From positions 8,309,217 to 8,373,216 of the forward strand of contig CM039123.1 of assembly GCA_022036555.1 (NCBI GenBank): a DNA stretch of 64,000 nt. Reading direction: 5' to 3'. The notes below the pieces were generated by a model that saw only the letters and a list, made by a program, of their open reading frames with translations, searched no databases and had not been told where the DNA came from. Shown in pieces: positions 34,151-46,493 of this stretch (its first letter is position 1; the number at the start of each line of letters is the position of its first letter). The position numbers and the translations under genes are program-made. The DNA is from Microstegium vimineum (Eukaryota > Streptophyta > Magnoliopsida > Poales > Poaceae).

Positions 34151-35019
34151 AGCCCCGCCCACTTCTCTCCCACCTAGCCTTTGCTCATTTGAGTTGCTGA
34201 GTTCGTTGAGAAGGTTGAGAGAGAGCAAGAGCCCTAGAGAGAGAGTGATTCGCGAATCCATCCATCCTCTCTCTAGTTCATCCAAGAGTTCAAGTGTGCA
34301 TCCTCTAGTTGTGAAGCTTGAGTGAGTCAAGTGAAGATCGAGGCTTGTTACTCTTGGTGATCGACATCACCTAGACGGTCCGGTGGTGTTCGGAGGAAGG
34401 TGATCGCCGGAAGATTGTCGGCGGCCCTTCTCCATCGACGTGTGTGATCGGTTGTGGGCGATTCACCGAGCCGGAGTGGCGAAGAATCAGCCCGTAGAGA
34501 GCACTCATCCCTTGCGCGGGATTGAGGGGGAGCTATACCTTGCGAGGTGCTCCAACGAGGACTAGGGAGGAGTGTCGACTCCTCGATACCTCGGCAAAAC
34601 ATCGCCGTGTCAAGCATCTCTTTCCCTAGCTCTTTATTACCGCTTTACTTTCCGCACTTGTCTTTCAATTCATACTAGAATTGTGTAGGAAGTTTTCGCT
34701 TTCCTTTGCTTTGTTACCGCTTTCTAGCTAGGACACACAAGCGGTAGGCACTAGGGGGTTAATTGGCTCTTTATAGGTTTAACTCTTGTTTAGAAATTAA
34801 AAAGAGCCCAATTCACCCCCCTCTTGGGCATCTTGATCCTTTCACATACAAGGACAAAAAATTAATATATTATAACACGAAGACAAATAATAAATCACAA
34901 AAGTGAAAATTTACTTATACTAATTGCTAGTATAAGGGTGTTGCGTAAAATTGTCTTAAAAGTCAGACATCTATAATATAGGATAAGTGTACTAATATAC
35001 TATTTAATGTTCTTTCTCT

Positions 35020-35775
35020 TAAAAATATGGCTAAGAAACAATATTTTTTAGTGGACAGTAGAGAAGATAAAGTGACAATTATGTCCCTAACTACTATACC
35101 ACAACTCTTAGCGGTTACAAAAACATTCATAATTTTTCATATGAAGTTGGACAAAGAGAGATTTTATATAAAAGTTATATAGCTGAATAATAAGATCTAT
35201 CACTTTGTAGTTGATGAGTTTTTATTTAAAATAATTTATAGTGTGAAAATTTCATATTAAATTCATAGATTTTGCTATTCTAATTTTAGAATTTTCGAAC
35301 AATATCAGACATTGATGTGGTCTATGCAAAAGTTACAATTATCAATATAGTTGATACCTTTGTAGTTGATTTTTTTATCTAAAATCATTTATAGTCCTAA
35401 TAAATATTTATTTTATTTTCTTGGATTTGGGAATTTAAAAGTTACAATTTCATAAACTAGGAAATAAAACAGATACTTATGACTCTAAATGATCTCAGAT
35501 AAAAAATATCAACTACAAATAACTGCAACTTTTATATAAAAACTTAAATTTGAATTTTATAAAATATAAAAATCTAAGAAGAAAATTTATTCACTAAATA
35601 ATTTTAAATAAAAACTTGTCAACTACAGTAGGAGACCTCAAAAGAATTGTCTTCATTCATACAAAAGTTATGAATTTTTTATATAACTGTTAACGTTTGT
35701 GGTATAATAATCAAGGACATTTAGTTGTCACTTTTAACTTCACTCTCATTCTCTCCAAGAAAATATTATTTTAAT
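35020..35775. repeat. Large fold-back (inverted repeat) element
   Basis: Left arm 35030-35240 and right arm 35590-35765 are inverted copies, for example gttgatgagtttttatttaa (35211) against the complement of ttaaataaaaacttgtcaac near 35600, and gtccctaactactataccac against its complement near 35700. An inner inverted pair lies at 35360-35400 and 35480-35520. No ORF, so likely a fold-back MITE. Confidence 0.65.
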
Positions 35776-36579
35776 AGACATAGTGCGTAGGAGCCAATTA
35801 TTACTACAGTTAAAGAATGTGTTTTAGGAAAAACAGCTTGAGTAACATTCATCAGCAAATACTAATTAACATTGAAGGATGTCCTTTAGCAAATCTCTAT
35901 CCCTTGTAATCCTAAACCTCCACTACAAGTTTATCTCGACATACAAGTCATCCATATTAGCAGCCCTTCACACATGCAGTCATGGCACATATCTATTCAT
36001 GTAAGGTATCCCACGTAACCAAACACATCATCCACTAAGATACATTTATTTGTCAATGACAGCTTACGACAATCCACTAAGGAACTATTTGGAATAAGGG
36101 AAAACTTTTCCATTCATGTATTTTTCCTATGAATTTTCGGTATGGCTTCTGCGAAATTCATGTGTTCTCAATTCAACCGGCTCTAAAAATTATTAGTCAT
36201 TCCAGCAATAATTTGTGAGATATGCTTATATATAGTTTATCCTAACCACAAACACAAATGGCTACCCCATGTACACTCATGATGACTACCTAGAGACTAG
36301 TTAGCATCATTAAAGATAGACCACAATCGATTGTGTGGGTCTTATGTGTACCCTTTTTTACTGTAAAAGTGCACACCACCTAGCACTAAAAGAAAAATTA
36401 TGCCGATCATATTGGTTTAAATCTTACGCGTAATTGGTCCATCGATTCCCTGATGTATAGGCGTGATAAGTCCGCATGCTGCACATACATAGAACATTTT
36501 TGGTTCACGGCCTCTTAGACAAGTGCTACCTGGGCTATAGGCAACTCACCCAGGAGCTGAGGGAACCAAACAACCCATA
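35776..36579. other. Intergenic DNA, no gene
   Basis: AT-rich with no readable frame, terminal repeat or tandem array that I could support. Confidence 0.5.
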
Positions 36580-36582
36580 TAA

Positions 36583-37155
36583 AAGCAACTCCAACAGTTA
36601 TCTAAAAAATTACCCTCCCAAAACACTATAATGGGGCTTTGTTAAATAGTTCTTTTCTCAAAATCAATTCCTCCCACAACAGTTCCTTAATTTTTCCCAC
36701 CCCAAATTTTATAGTTCTCCCACATCGCAATGAGTAGAACGCAGATCAGAATAGTTGGATTGATGGTAGCTGTATTTTCTTGGTTGACAAAATGACTATA
36801 TCATTAAATTACCTAGGCTTTGGCCTTTGTTTTTTCATGCAAATATTTTAGCCACATTGCAATTAAAGATTGGCAGCTGGTTATCTGCATCATCGCCAGC
36901 AACGAGCACTGATCGAGGAGCATCACCGCTGCCCGCACGGGAGACCTGCACACAGGCAAAGGCCCACCGAATTTGCAAGCACCAGAGAGGATTGGGGCAG
37001 CTTCAGTGTGTTGCAAATATGAGGGGCGCGGGGCAGAAATTTGGAGGCGTGGTAATTTTGGGGGAAACAAAGGGGAGCTGTTGGAGGTTGGATTTACACC
37101 TTAGCTTCTAAAATTTTGTTTTGAGGCTGTAGTTGGGCATCTCTTGGAGTTGCTC
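36583..37155. mobile_element. PIF/Harbinger-type MITE (573 bp)
   Basis: The ends aagcaactccaacag and ctcttggagttgctc are inverted (RAGCAACTCCAASAG) and are flanked by TAA at 36580-36582 and 37156-37158, the classical target duplication of this superfamily. The interior carries no transposase. Confidence 0.75.
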
Positions 37156-37489
37156 TAATCTTTCAAAACTTTTGCTTTGCTATTAGTAATTGGTTAGAAG
37201 CATAAATAAATGTGGTCGTATTGTCGTATAACATGGCCAATATATAACAACCGTGTTATATAGTGGTATGAGTACAGTGAAGCCTTAAGCGTGATTGCGT
37301 GAAGCGCTGGAACCGGATCCTGTGCATGCAGTTGACCTTCAGAACTGCACCTGATTCTCTGTCGTTCCCTACCATCCAACAAACCAGCTAAACCCATGCG
37401 CTCCACCTCCACGCATTGTTCCGGCCCAACAACGCAACAACGGGGCCTCTAAGCCTGGCTATAATAAAAAGCAGCGGCGTCCTCTTTTT

Positions 37490-38075
37490 TGTTTTTTTTT
37501 TTGGCGCGTCATCCCATCTGGTCGCCCTCCCAGAAGTCCAGAACCACATCGCCCATCGGGAGCTCTCCCGGAACCAAGTACGCACGAAGAACATCAGGCC
37601 GTCGTCGTCCTCGCCGCCGCCGCGGCGCCATCGACGTCGTCGCCCTCCGCGCGCGGCACCGCGGCGGGCTTTCTTCCACTCGTCGGTGAATTGAACTCGC
37701 GTTTGACGCCCGCCCACAGGACACAGGCCACAGCTCCGGGTACCGGTTGTGCGCGGCGACGCGCGCGGTCCTCTCGCTGGAGGGCAGATGCACGTGTCCA
37801 GAAGCAGGCCCTCGCCGAAGTCAGCCGTGCATCCAACCGCTGACGCCGTGCGTGGTCCATCATCGCCTGCAGGAACCAGGCGTGCGCCTCCGGGTTGGTG
37901 AAGTTGAGCATCGTGACGCTGAATACCGTACGTGTTGGGCATCGTGTTTGGCTCGCCGTCGCCGACGACCTCGTCCCTCACCAGTCACCACTCCACTCAC
38001 CAGGATGGCCAGCTTCTTGGCTTCCTCGAATAAGTGTCTCTTCGTGTTTGGCTTCTGATCCATCTGAATTCTGAA
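37490..38075 (-). pseudogene. GH31 alpha-glucosidase relic (sulfoquinovosidase-like), frameshifted
   Basis: Pieces of one GH31 protein appear in order on the minus strand but in three frames: RHLFEEAKKLAILV (about 37995-38040), GEPNTMPNTYGIQRHDA (about 37910-37965), MLNFTNPEAHAWFLQAMMDH (about 37850-37911), ADFGEGLLLD (about 37810-37835), AAHNRYPELW (about 37725-37755), LMFFVRTWFRES (about 37560-37595) and FWEGDQMG (about 37510-37535). The ADFGE segment corresponds to the region of the catalytic acid/nucleophile in this family. Members release glucose-like sugars, in the sulfoquinovosidase group from the plant sulfolipid. The N- and C-terminal thirds are absent and at least three frameshifts occur, so it is dead. 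Confidence 0.7.
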
Positions 38076-38089
38076 TAAGAACAAGCCAA

Positions 38090-39062
38090 CGTTTTCAAAC
38101 AAAATTCAGAACACAATGCAAACCCCTGCTACCATCTCGGGAATGATCGGCGGGGAACTAACTAACGTGCTCGGTTGCCGTTGATACGAGAAATGGAGTA
38201 GTATGCACTCCTAGAGACCTAGACTGCTCGTACTCCAGGTGCCCATGAGGGGTTGGGTTGGCGTCCGCTACCATCCACCTCGTCTCATCCATGTCCTGCC
38301 TCTCAAGCTCCCGCGACTCGATGGCGGCGGACAGAGGACCGACGCTGCTGCTTTTTACGCTTAAATGGGCCATGCTGTTGGGCCGGAACGACGCGGGGAG
38401 GTGGGATGGCAGGGAACGATAGGGATGGATCCGGCAGTCTTGAGGGTCGATCAACTGCAGAGGATCTAGTTCAATTCCCACGTGTATTTTAGCTCTAAGT
38501 ACATATCGTATCTTTCTTTGTAAATAGGACATGCATAATCTTTCTTCTCAGTGTAGATATATACAGGAATTTCATATATGACATAGCCACATCCCACATA
38601 TAGCCTCATTGGGTATTTGCTCTTGCCCTGTATGTGTGTTCCGTGTGCTTGTCCGTGCAACGTACCCAAGCTGAGGTCCTAAAGGTAGCGTGAATCGTTG
38701 CTGAGTATTCACTCATGGATATTAGGGAGTATTGTCAAATTTGAATGAAGCTTGTTCGATGATAGAATTAACATAATTGTTTGTACGATTCCATTCATGT
38801 ACCGCATGCATTATGGCGAAAACCATAGCAGAGACCTTAACAGACAGGGTACAGACATATATATGCCACTTCCACTCTTTATTCTATTTCTGCTGATGAT
38901 TGGACTTTGGAGCGTACAATATGGATTCGTTTGGAGCCCCGGCCAGCCAGCAGTAACATCTGAAGGTGCAATATTTAGTACCGTGTTCATCAGTAGTCAC
39001 CGAGCTAGAGCTTGCTGAATTTAGACCCTGCGGTGTTCAAGACGATTAATTAATTAAGCATA
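38090..39062. other. Spacer between the GH31 relic and the LINE
   Basis: A minus-strand open frame at 38158-38532 has no family that I recognise. The rest is AT-rich. No terminal repeats seen. Confidence 0.4.
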
Positions 39063-39223
39063 ATTTTTTTAGAAAAGAGAATATATTAATATCCCAGCCT
39101 CTGTATTGACTAATGCATATGATAGTTCAAAAATACAGAGCGATGGACTAACACAGAGTCCAAGGAAACACAAAAACAAAGTTCTGAAACAAAGCTAGAA
39201 AAGTTCCGATAAAACAATGCCGA

Positions 39224-42200
39224 CTATAACTCAAGTCTATTCCTGAAACTCCAGTCATGCTGAGCAAACAACTCCATCGCTACTGACTCAAGGAACCTGC
39301 ATCCATCCTGCATGGGTCGGCGATCCTGTTCCTTCTGTAGTAGCGTCCAGTGCCGTATCCAATACGTCCCCTTGAAAATAACCTGCAAATAAGATGGTGC
39401 TATGGCCTTATCAAACACAAATGTATTTCGAGATAACCACAACACTCAACACATCTCACTTGCTCCCACAAGCATATGTAGCTTTAAATTTCTATTCAAC
39501 CCACTCCCCCAACCTGAGAACAAGTTCTGCACACTTGTTGGGGGTTTTAGATTGAAACAAAATTGAATCAATCTCTATATAAATTTGGCATAATGACAAT
39601 CAAAGAACAGGTGATGAATAGATTCATTAGACGAACAGAAACAACACTTCCTGTCTCTTTGCCATTGTCTTCTAGCTAAATTATCTTTGGTTAAAATTAC
39701 TCCCTTGTACAGGTACCACATAAAAACCTTAATCTTTAAGGGAAGTTTTAATTTCCAAATTAAAGAATTATGAGGTAACGCAACTGTGTCTAGACACGCC
39801 CTATACATAGAGTGAACCGAAAACAACCCGTCCTGACGTTACCCCCATAGAAATCGATCCGGACGATTAGTCAGATTAACATCTGTCACCATGACAACAA
39901 TATTATGCCATGCGTGTAAATTAATCCCGATTAAAGATCTCCTGAAAGCAACATTTAACGGAGTCATCGACAGTACTATCTTAACAGTAGCGCTCTTCTT
40001 TCTCACAATATTATATAAACATGGAAATAGGTTCTTGAGAGGTTGCGATGTCACCCACGAGTCTTTCTAGAAACGTGCTTCTGCTCCATCCCCCAAGTCA
40101 AACCTACCCAAAGACAAGGAACTCCCTCTTGACCTTCATAAGGCCAGTCCAGAACTGTGAGTCCCCTGACATATGTTCAACCTGTGTCATCGTTTTATTT
40201 CTTAAATACTTATTCTTAAGCAGTTGTTGCCAAATTTCATCTCCGTTTAGTAACTTGAAGATCCACTTGCTCAAAAGACATTTGTTATGCACCCATAAAT
40301 TCAAAACCCCTAAACCTCCTTGATCCTTTGGTGTACATACAATTTTCCACTTTGTCAACCTATATTTCTTCTTATGCTCATCGCATTGCCAAAAGAAGTG
40401 AGACCTAAAGTAATCCATTTTTCTCAAGACCCCTCTAGGAACCTCGAAAAAGGATAACATGAACAGAGGAAGACTACTTAGAACTGAATTAATAAGGACT
40501 AATCTGCCTCCTGAGAGCATCTTGCTCCTCCATCCATTTAGTCTATTCTGAAATCTTTCCTCCATGTGTCTCCAATCTTTATTCAATAACTTGCGATGAT
40601 GCATAGGGATTCCTAAATATCTAAAGGGAAGGGAACCTACATTACAACAAAAAATCTGAGTATACAGTGATCGGTTTGCCTCAGCTGCTCCAAAACAAAA
40701 CAATTCACTCTTATGAAAATTGATTTTGAGACCCAACAACTGCTCAAAAGCACAAATCAAAAGCTTCATGTTTTTTGTGCTCTCTAAACCATTATCCATA
40801 AAAATGACAGTGTCATCTGCATACTGTAGCACTGACAAACCCTCATCCACCAAATGTGGGATAGCTCCTTGAGTTTGTCCCACATCCTTCGCTCTAGAAA
40901 TTATAACCGCTAAGATATCCACCACTATATTAAACAAGATAGGCGATAGTGGGTCCCCTTGCCTCACTCCTTTTCTTGTTTGAAAATAATGGCCTATATC
41001 ATCATTAACCTTTATCGCTACACTTCCTCTAGACATAACCTTTAAAATCCACTCACACCAGGTTGGTGAGAAGCCTTTCAGCCTGAGGACTTGCAAAATA
41101 AACGGCCACCTAAGATTGTCATACGCCTTTTCAAAGTCCACTTTAAATATTATCCCATCTTTCCGCTTCCTATGTAACTCATGGATTGTTTCATGGAGTA
41201 TAACAACCCCTTCCATAATGTGTCTCCCTGGGATAAAAGCGGTCTGAGTCAGGCCAACTACCTTATCCGCAACTTTTAGAATTCTATTATTTAAGACCTT
41301 CGTGAAAAATTTCAAACGACTCATTTAGAAGACAAATTGGTATGTACTGCTGAATGTGGGTCACCTCTGCAACCTTGGGTAGGAGAGTAATTATGCCGAA
41401 ATTCAGGCTATGTATGGGCAACCTCCCCATATGGAATTCATGGAAAAGGCCCATCAGATCCTGCTTGATTATTTCCCAGAATAATTTAAAAATTTCCACA
41501 GGAAATCCATCCGGACCCGGTGCCTTATTATTTTCCATATCAAAAATTGCCGCTTTAACCTCATCCTCACTAAATGGTGCTATCAACTCATCGTTCTCTC
41601 CCTCTGATACTTGGAGTATATCATCCCTCATAGTCTCATCTAGGGAAAAAGAATTCTGAGGGTGAGCCCCAAACAAACCCTTATAATAATTGTTTATGTA
41701 ACCTTGTAAATTTGCATCTCCCGCAATAACCCCTTCGTCCTGCTCTAACTCTACAATCTTTGTCTTTCTATGTCTACCATTAGCCAACAAATAAAAATAC
41801 TTAGTATTGTTATCTCCTTGCAGTAAGTTCGTTGCTTTGGAGCGTTGGAGCCAATATGTCTCCTCGTCCCTTAGTAACTTTGTTAACTACCCTTTAAGTA
41901 GAAAACAAAGTTCTACTTCCTGAGATGATAACAACGAAGTTTCCGCTTTTCGGTCCAACTCGTCTAGTTTAGCGAATAACTCTGTTTTCTGAGTCCTAAC
42001 TTGGGAGACCAAGTTTCGAGCCCAGCCTCTCAGAAAACGACGGAGCCTTCTAATTTTAGCCTGCCACCTTCCTAATGGTGTGCTACCCCTATTTTCGGAT
42101 TCCCACGCTTCTTTTACCATGTCAAAAAACCTTCTCTTGACAGTCATGCTAACTCAAATTTAAATTTTTTAGCATTGCCCCTGTGAGAAGATTGTCCTGC

Positions 42201-42895
42201 CTCTAGTAAAAGTGGAGAGTGATCAGAAATCTCCCTCGTGAGAGCCTGGACATTAGCCAATGGAAACTTGAGTTCCTACTCCGCAGTCACTAAAATTCTA
42301 TCTAATTTTTCATAGGTCGGACTTTCCACATAATTGGCCCACATATATTTCCTACCTGACATCTGTAGTTCTCTTAAATTTAAAGTCTCAATAATAGCAT
42401 TAAAAGAAGCGGCCACTTGTCATTGTATCTAGAATTATTTTTCTCAGATGGGTTTCGAATTATATTAAAATCACCTCCTACAATGAAAGGTAGGTCTCCA
42501 CAGCTCGAGCACGCCCGCACTAATTCTGATAAAAAAATTTCTTTTTTTTCATCCTGTGTCGATCCATAGACCGATAGAAGGGCCCATCTAAAACCATCTA
42601 CCTTGTTTCTTAAAACAAACTTTATGTAAAAATCCCCATCAACAATGCTTTCCACTGTAAAGCTATCTTGATTTATTCCCATCAGTATACCCCCGGACAT
42701 ACCCCGGGGGGTTCGCCAATGTCAAACAAAATCAGCGCTCGCATAGAAATTCTCAAGACACAGAGTCGAGAAACTATTTCTATTGGTCTCTGACAGTGCT
42801 ATAAAATCAAGTCGTTCGCTTTCAGCTAGATCATGAATAAAAGAATGTTTCGCTAAATCTCTTAACCCTATACAGTTCCAGATGATCCCTTTCAT
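39224..42895 (-). pseudogene. LINE ORF2: endonuclease, reverse transcriptase, zf-RVT
   Basis: The start at 42895 overlaps the end of ORF1. The endonuclease region has FIVGGDFNIIRNPSEKN (about 42455-42505). The RT has NNKAPGPDGFPVEIF (about 41500-41545), KVDFEKAYD, RQGDPLSPILFNIVVD and the catalytic LQYADDTVIF (about 40800-40830). The zf-RVT-like part has CCFCSSNESIHHLFFDCHYAKF (39575-39650), written here only as a landmark. The frame ends with TAG at 39224-39226. Breaks: TGA near 42720 in place of Trp, TAG at 41887-41889 where Gln is likely, a frameshift near 41310, and further frame changes around 42380 and 39830-40110. ORF2 normally copies the LINE RNA into DNA at a nicked target. This copy is inactive. 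Confidence 0.85.
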
Positions 42896-44250
42896 CTAAA
42901 TTTTTTTTCTTAATCTTCACGCTTACAGGAGGAAAATTCTTACTCTTTTTACTCTTTGCAAACTGAACGGGCACATCGACAAGACTCCTGCCAAGGTCTG
43001 CACTCAAGTCATCCATTACCTCCTCCGTTAGATCGCCACAGAGTCGATCAATGGGGGAGATATCTGGATCACCCTCCTCCTCCTCAGACTCACTCTCCAC
43101 ATTACTAGACAAAAAACTAGTAGGTTTTGATCTATGTTGTTCTACAACTTTCAGAGAATTCATTGACTTGTCAATAACAGCCCGATCACTACCCAGACCA
43201 ATACCCACCTGACCTAGGTTTGATTCAATAAAAGAATTCAAAAACGAACAAAAGGAATTATGAACTGCACTTGAGTTACCTTGCGACGTTTCGAGGTTCT
43301 TGAATGCCACCCTTTTCTCTTCTTTCTCCAGAGCATGAACATCAGCCCCATCTGCATTCCTCTTACTACGCCTCACCGGAGTCAACTCACCATCAGATAG
43401 CAACGCCATCCTCAAAACAGACCCCAAAAAAGGATTAGAACCGCCGTCAACACCGCCATCCATCTCCAACACTGCCACACTGTTGCCCTCAGAATGCTGG
43501 TTATCCCCTGGGCCTAGGTTAATCTCTGGAGTCCCTCTAATAGCTACTCTCGATGGCTGCATGACACTCCGTTGCACTATACCTGGAGCCGACCCTGAAA
43601 CTGCTGATGTGGCCAAACGAACCTCAACTGCTTTCCCTTTCCTGACACCCACAAAGTCACATGTCTCCTTACTCAGAGTTTGGTCATCTCCCAACAGGTC
43701 GTCCTCATCAAGATCAAGGTCCATCTCAGAGTCTTTTGCACCACTGCCATCACCACCACCTATCAAAGCACCCGCATTGCTAGTGCCCAAAGTAGCAGCA
43801 ACACTGGTGCCTGAGGTAGTGTCCTTTCTCTGAGCCCCTCCATCTCACTATCCTTTGCTGCCCCTTTACCGTTCCCATCATTCCCACCAGATCCATTGTT
43901 CCAAACATTATGCAATCCAATATTAGGAAGAAAAGGCTCAGTCTCAAACAAGAGCTGGAAGTACCTGTTACCAATGATAACATCTAATTTGGTCGGAATT
44001 GCATCTGGTTCTAGTACCGCCATTGCAAACCTCCCAAAAGTGTTAGCCCTGGTGGTCTTCATGTCAACATATTGGGTCGCCCCAAAAAGTGTCCCCAATG
44101 CCCACAGCACCACATACTCCCTGAGAATTGTTGGAAGGTTCAACACCTGTATCCATACAACTGGTAAGGCTTGCCCGAAATATTCCTCCTCTTCTTTCAA
44201 CTCTTCAACTTTGAGAGTGACCCTTCCTTCATCTCCGCATTAAACCTTGT

Positions 44251-46493
44251 TGAAAGGTCCTTGTGTGATTTTGGTAATTGAATGACAACTTAGGTGAACT
44301 AATATGTGTTCAAGTGATATATACATAGGAGATTAGTTCACAGGTGATTGTGTGATTAAGGAGCTTAATGCACATGAAACATGACATGGAGTCATGTGAC
44401 CAAGGTGGAGAAGATCAAGATGAGGCTTGGCTTGATGGACTGGTTGCAAGTGTGAAGGGCAAGCGGGTGATGCTTGGCGCCGATGGACCAAGGCAACGGT
44501 GAAGAGCAACTGAAGTCAAGATTGATGAACCAATACGGTCATGTGATGATATGGAGTGGATCATATCATTTGACAAGTGGTTGGTGCATGTGTTGCATCA
44601 ACATTGAAGATGGAGATGGAATGGAATGCGCAAGGCAAAGGTATAACCTATAGGGCATTTCATTTCACCGGTCATTGGTGTGTAGAGAAGTATATGACCG
44701 GGTTTAGGATAGATAGCCGTACTATCAAGAGGGGCAAACTTGTTTGCATATCGGTTATCTAGTGCCACTTGAGCGATCTAACATTGCGATGCATTAGGAT
44801 CGAGTGGTGCGGTGAGAGCAAGTGAAAATGCTTTGAAAATGATTATGAAAATGCTAACACACATGCACAAGGTGGTGATCACATTTATGTTAGCACATGA
44901 GAAGCAAAGGAAGAAGTGCGGAGGAGTTCCTGCTGAGGAACAGGCTCCGGACGCTAGGGCAAAGGGGGTCCAGACCATTGGAGAATGGGTCCGGAACCAA
45001 ACCCTAGGTCTCAGCCTGTCTGTGAGCTCCGGACGCTGGGGCCTGGGCGGTCCGGACCATTGGCTTTGTGTCCGGTCGCCTGCCCCTTGACTGTGCTGAG
45101 CTGACCGAGGGGGTACGGACGCTGTTCGTTGTCCGGACAGAGGCTCCGGACTTGCGTCCGGAGGTGCTGCTCGCTCTCGGGCACTCTCGGGTGTTCTGGA
45201 AAATATTTCCGGACGCTCGGTGCAGTGCGTCCGGACTCTGTGAACAGTAGCGTCCGGAAACGCGTATCAGCGCGAGGTGAAGGCGCCAACGGTTCTTTCA
45301 AACGGGAAGAAGGGTCCGGACCCGCACTGTTGGCTCCATCCAGACCCTCTGCGGAAGCCCATGGAGTGGGGAAAACGGCTAGTTTCATGGGGAAGGCTAT
45401 TTATAGCCCTTGGCCATCCCTTGAGGCTGGTTGAGCACCTTGGGCATGTGTTGTCTCTAGTGTGCTTGGTGAAGGAGCCCTCTAACTCACTTGTGCAAGA
45501 AATAGTGCGATTCTAATTGCGAGTGAGTGATCTCTAGTGCGTTGCTTTGAGAGATAGCTTCGTGTGGCACTAGGTGATCGTGTTGCAAGCCGGTGGTGCT
45601 TGTTACTCTTGGAGGTTGCCACCTCCTAGACGGCTTGGTGGCTTGAGGCTCCGTCGAAGCGCGCAAGAAGATTGTGCGGCGCTCCGGAGAAGTGCTTTGT
45701 GAGGGGTATTGTGCTCGCCCCGCGGGGATCGCGAAGAGCAACTCTAGTTGAGAGTGTCATTGAGCTACCCTCACTTGTGGGTGGATTCTTGCGGCGCCCG
45801 AGTTAGTGGGCTAGGCTTGTAAACGCCTATTAGCCGTCGAATCACCAAGTGAGTGGTCGACACAACGAGGACTAGCTTGGTGGCAACCAAGTGAACCTCG
45901 GGAGAAAAATCACCGTGTCAACCTTGTCTACTCTTCTCGGTGGTTTGCATTCTCCATGTCACTAGCTTGTATTTACTTGTTCATATCTTGTGCTAGTGTT
46001 TCTTTGTTGCTCTTGTAACTAGTTTAGCTTGTGTGACTTGCCTAGTTACCTTCTAGCTTGTGTAGCATAGAAGTAGCTCTTGAGTGGCTAATTGGCTTGT
46101 GTAGCCTTGTTAGTCACATTGCTTAGTTTGTGTAGCTAAGTAAGTTGAGCTCTCTAGTTGACTTGTGTAGTCTTGCTAGAGAGCATTGCTAGTGAGCTTA
46201 GGTGCTTTGTGCTTTGCTTACTAGTATGTGTATGAGCTCCCTTTGTGCTTAGAGTACTAGTTGCTTAGGTTTGTGTGACCTTACAACCTAGACTTGTTTA
46301 GGTGAGCTCTCCCTAGCTTGGCACCTTAGTGAGCCCAATTAGTATACTTTGCTAGGTGCTAAAGTTATAGATAGAGGGATGTAGTCTTGGCTAGACCGAT
46401 AGTTTTAATTCCGCATTTGTTTCGGTTAGCCGCTGCGCATAAGTTTTAGAAAGGACTATTCACTCCCCTCTAGTCCGCCATCTCGACCCTACA
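44251..46493 (+). mobile_element. Solo LTR (2243 bp) inside LINE ORF1
   Basis: It begins tgaaaggtccttgtgtgatt and ends catctcgaccctaca, with a perfect 5-bp duplication cttgt (44246-44250 and 46494-46498). It has a GC-rich gtccggacgct-type repeat block (44940-45345) and a TATA-like ctatttatag near 45395, so its layout copies that of the LTR at 33210-34844. Plus orientation is inferred from that. No coding domain is present. Confidence 0.9.
44940..45345. repeat. Dispersed gtccggac repeats inside solo LTR
   Basis: The palindromic core tccgga, often extended to gtccggacgct, recurs more than ten times in about 400 bases. The open frames across it are composition artefacts. Confidence 0.75.

Larger units (their letters stand above)
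33210..34844 (+). mobile_element. Solo LTR (1635 bp)
   Basis: It begins tgaagaatcaaggccc and ends catcttgatcctttca (TG..CA), with the perfect target duplication catac at 33205-33209 and 34845-34849. The end sequence with caccccc..gggcatcttgatcc is a very common grass LTR border. A TATA-like ctatttatag (34141-34150) points to plus orientation. No internal domain remains. The inside holds cgtccgtcgcc-type tandem repeats. Confidence 0.9.
32990..34985. repeat. Dispersed AT-rich repeat, copy B, split by a solo LTR
   Basis: 32990-33209 and 34845-34985 together match copy A at 25413-25765; the join falls exactly at the catac duplication of the inserted LTR. This dates the LTR insertion after that of the repeat. 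Confidence 0.7.

Noticed and set aside
38158..38532. 124-codon minus-strand frame next to the GH31 relic
   Set aside because: Does not continue the GH31 sequence and has no recognisable family.
45011..45434. Several overlapping open frames in both strands
   Set aside because: They follow the gtccggac repeats of the solo LTR and do not resemble proteins.
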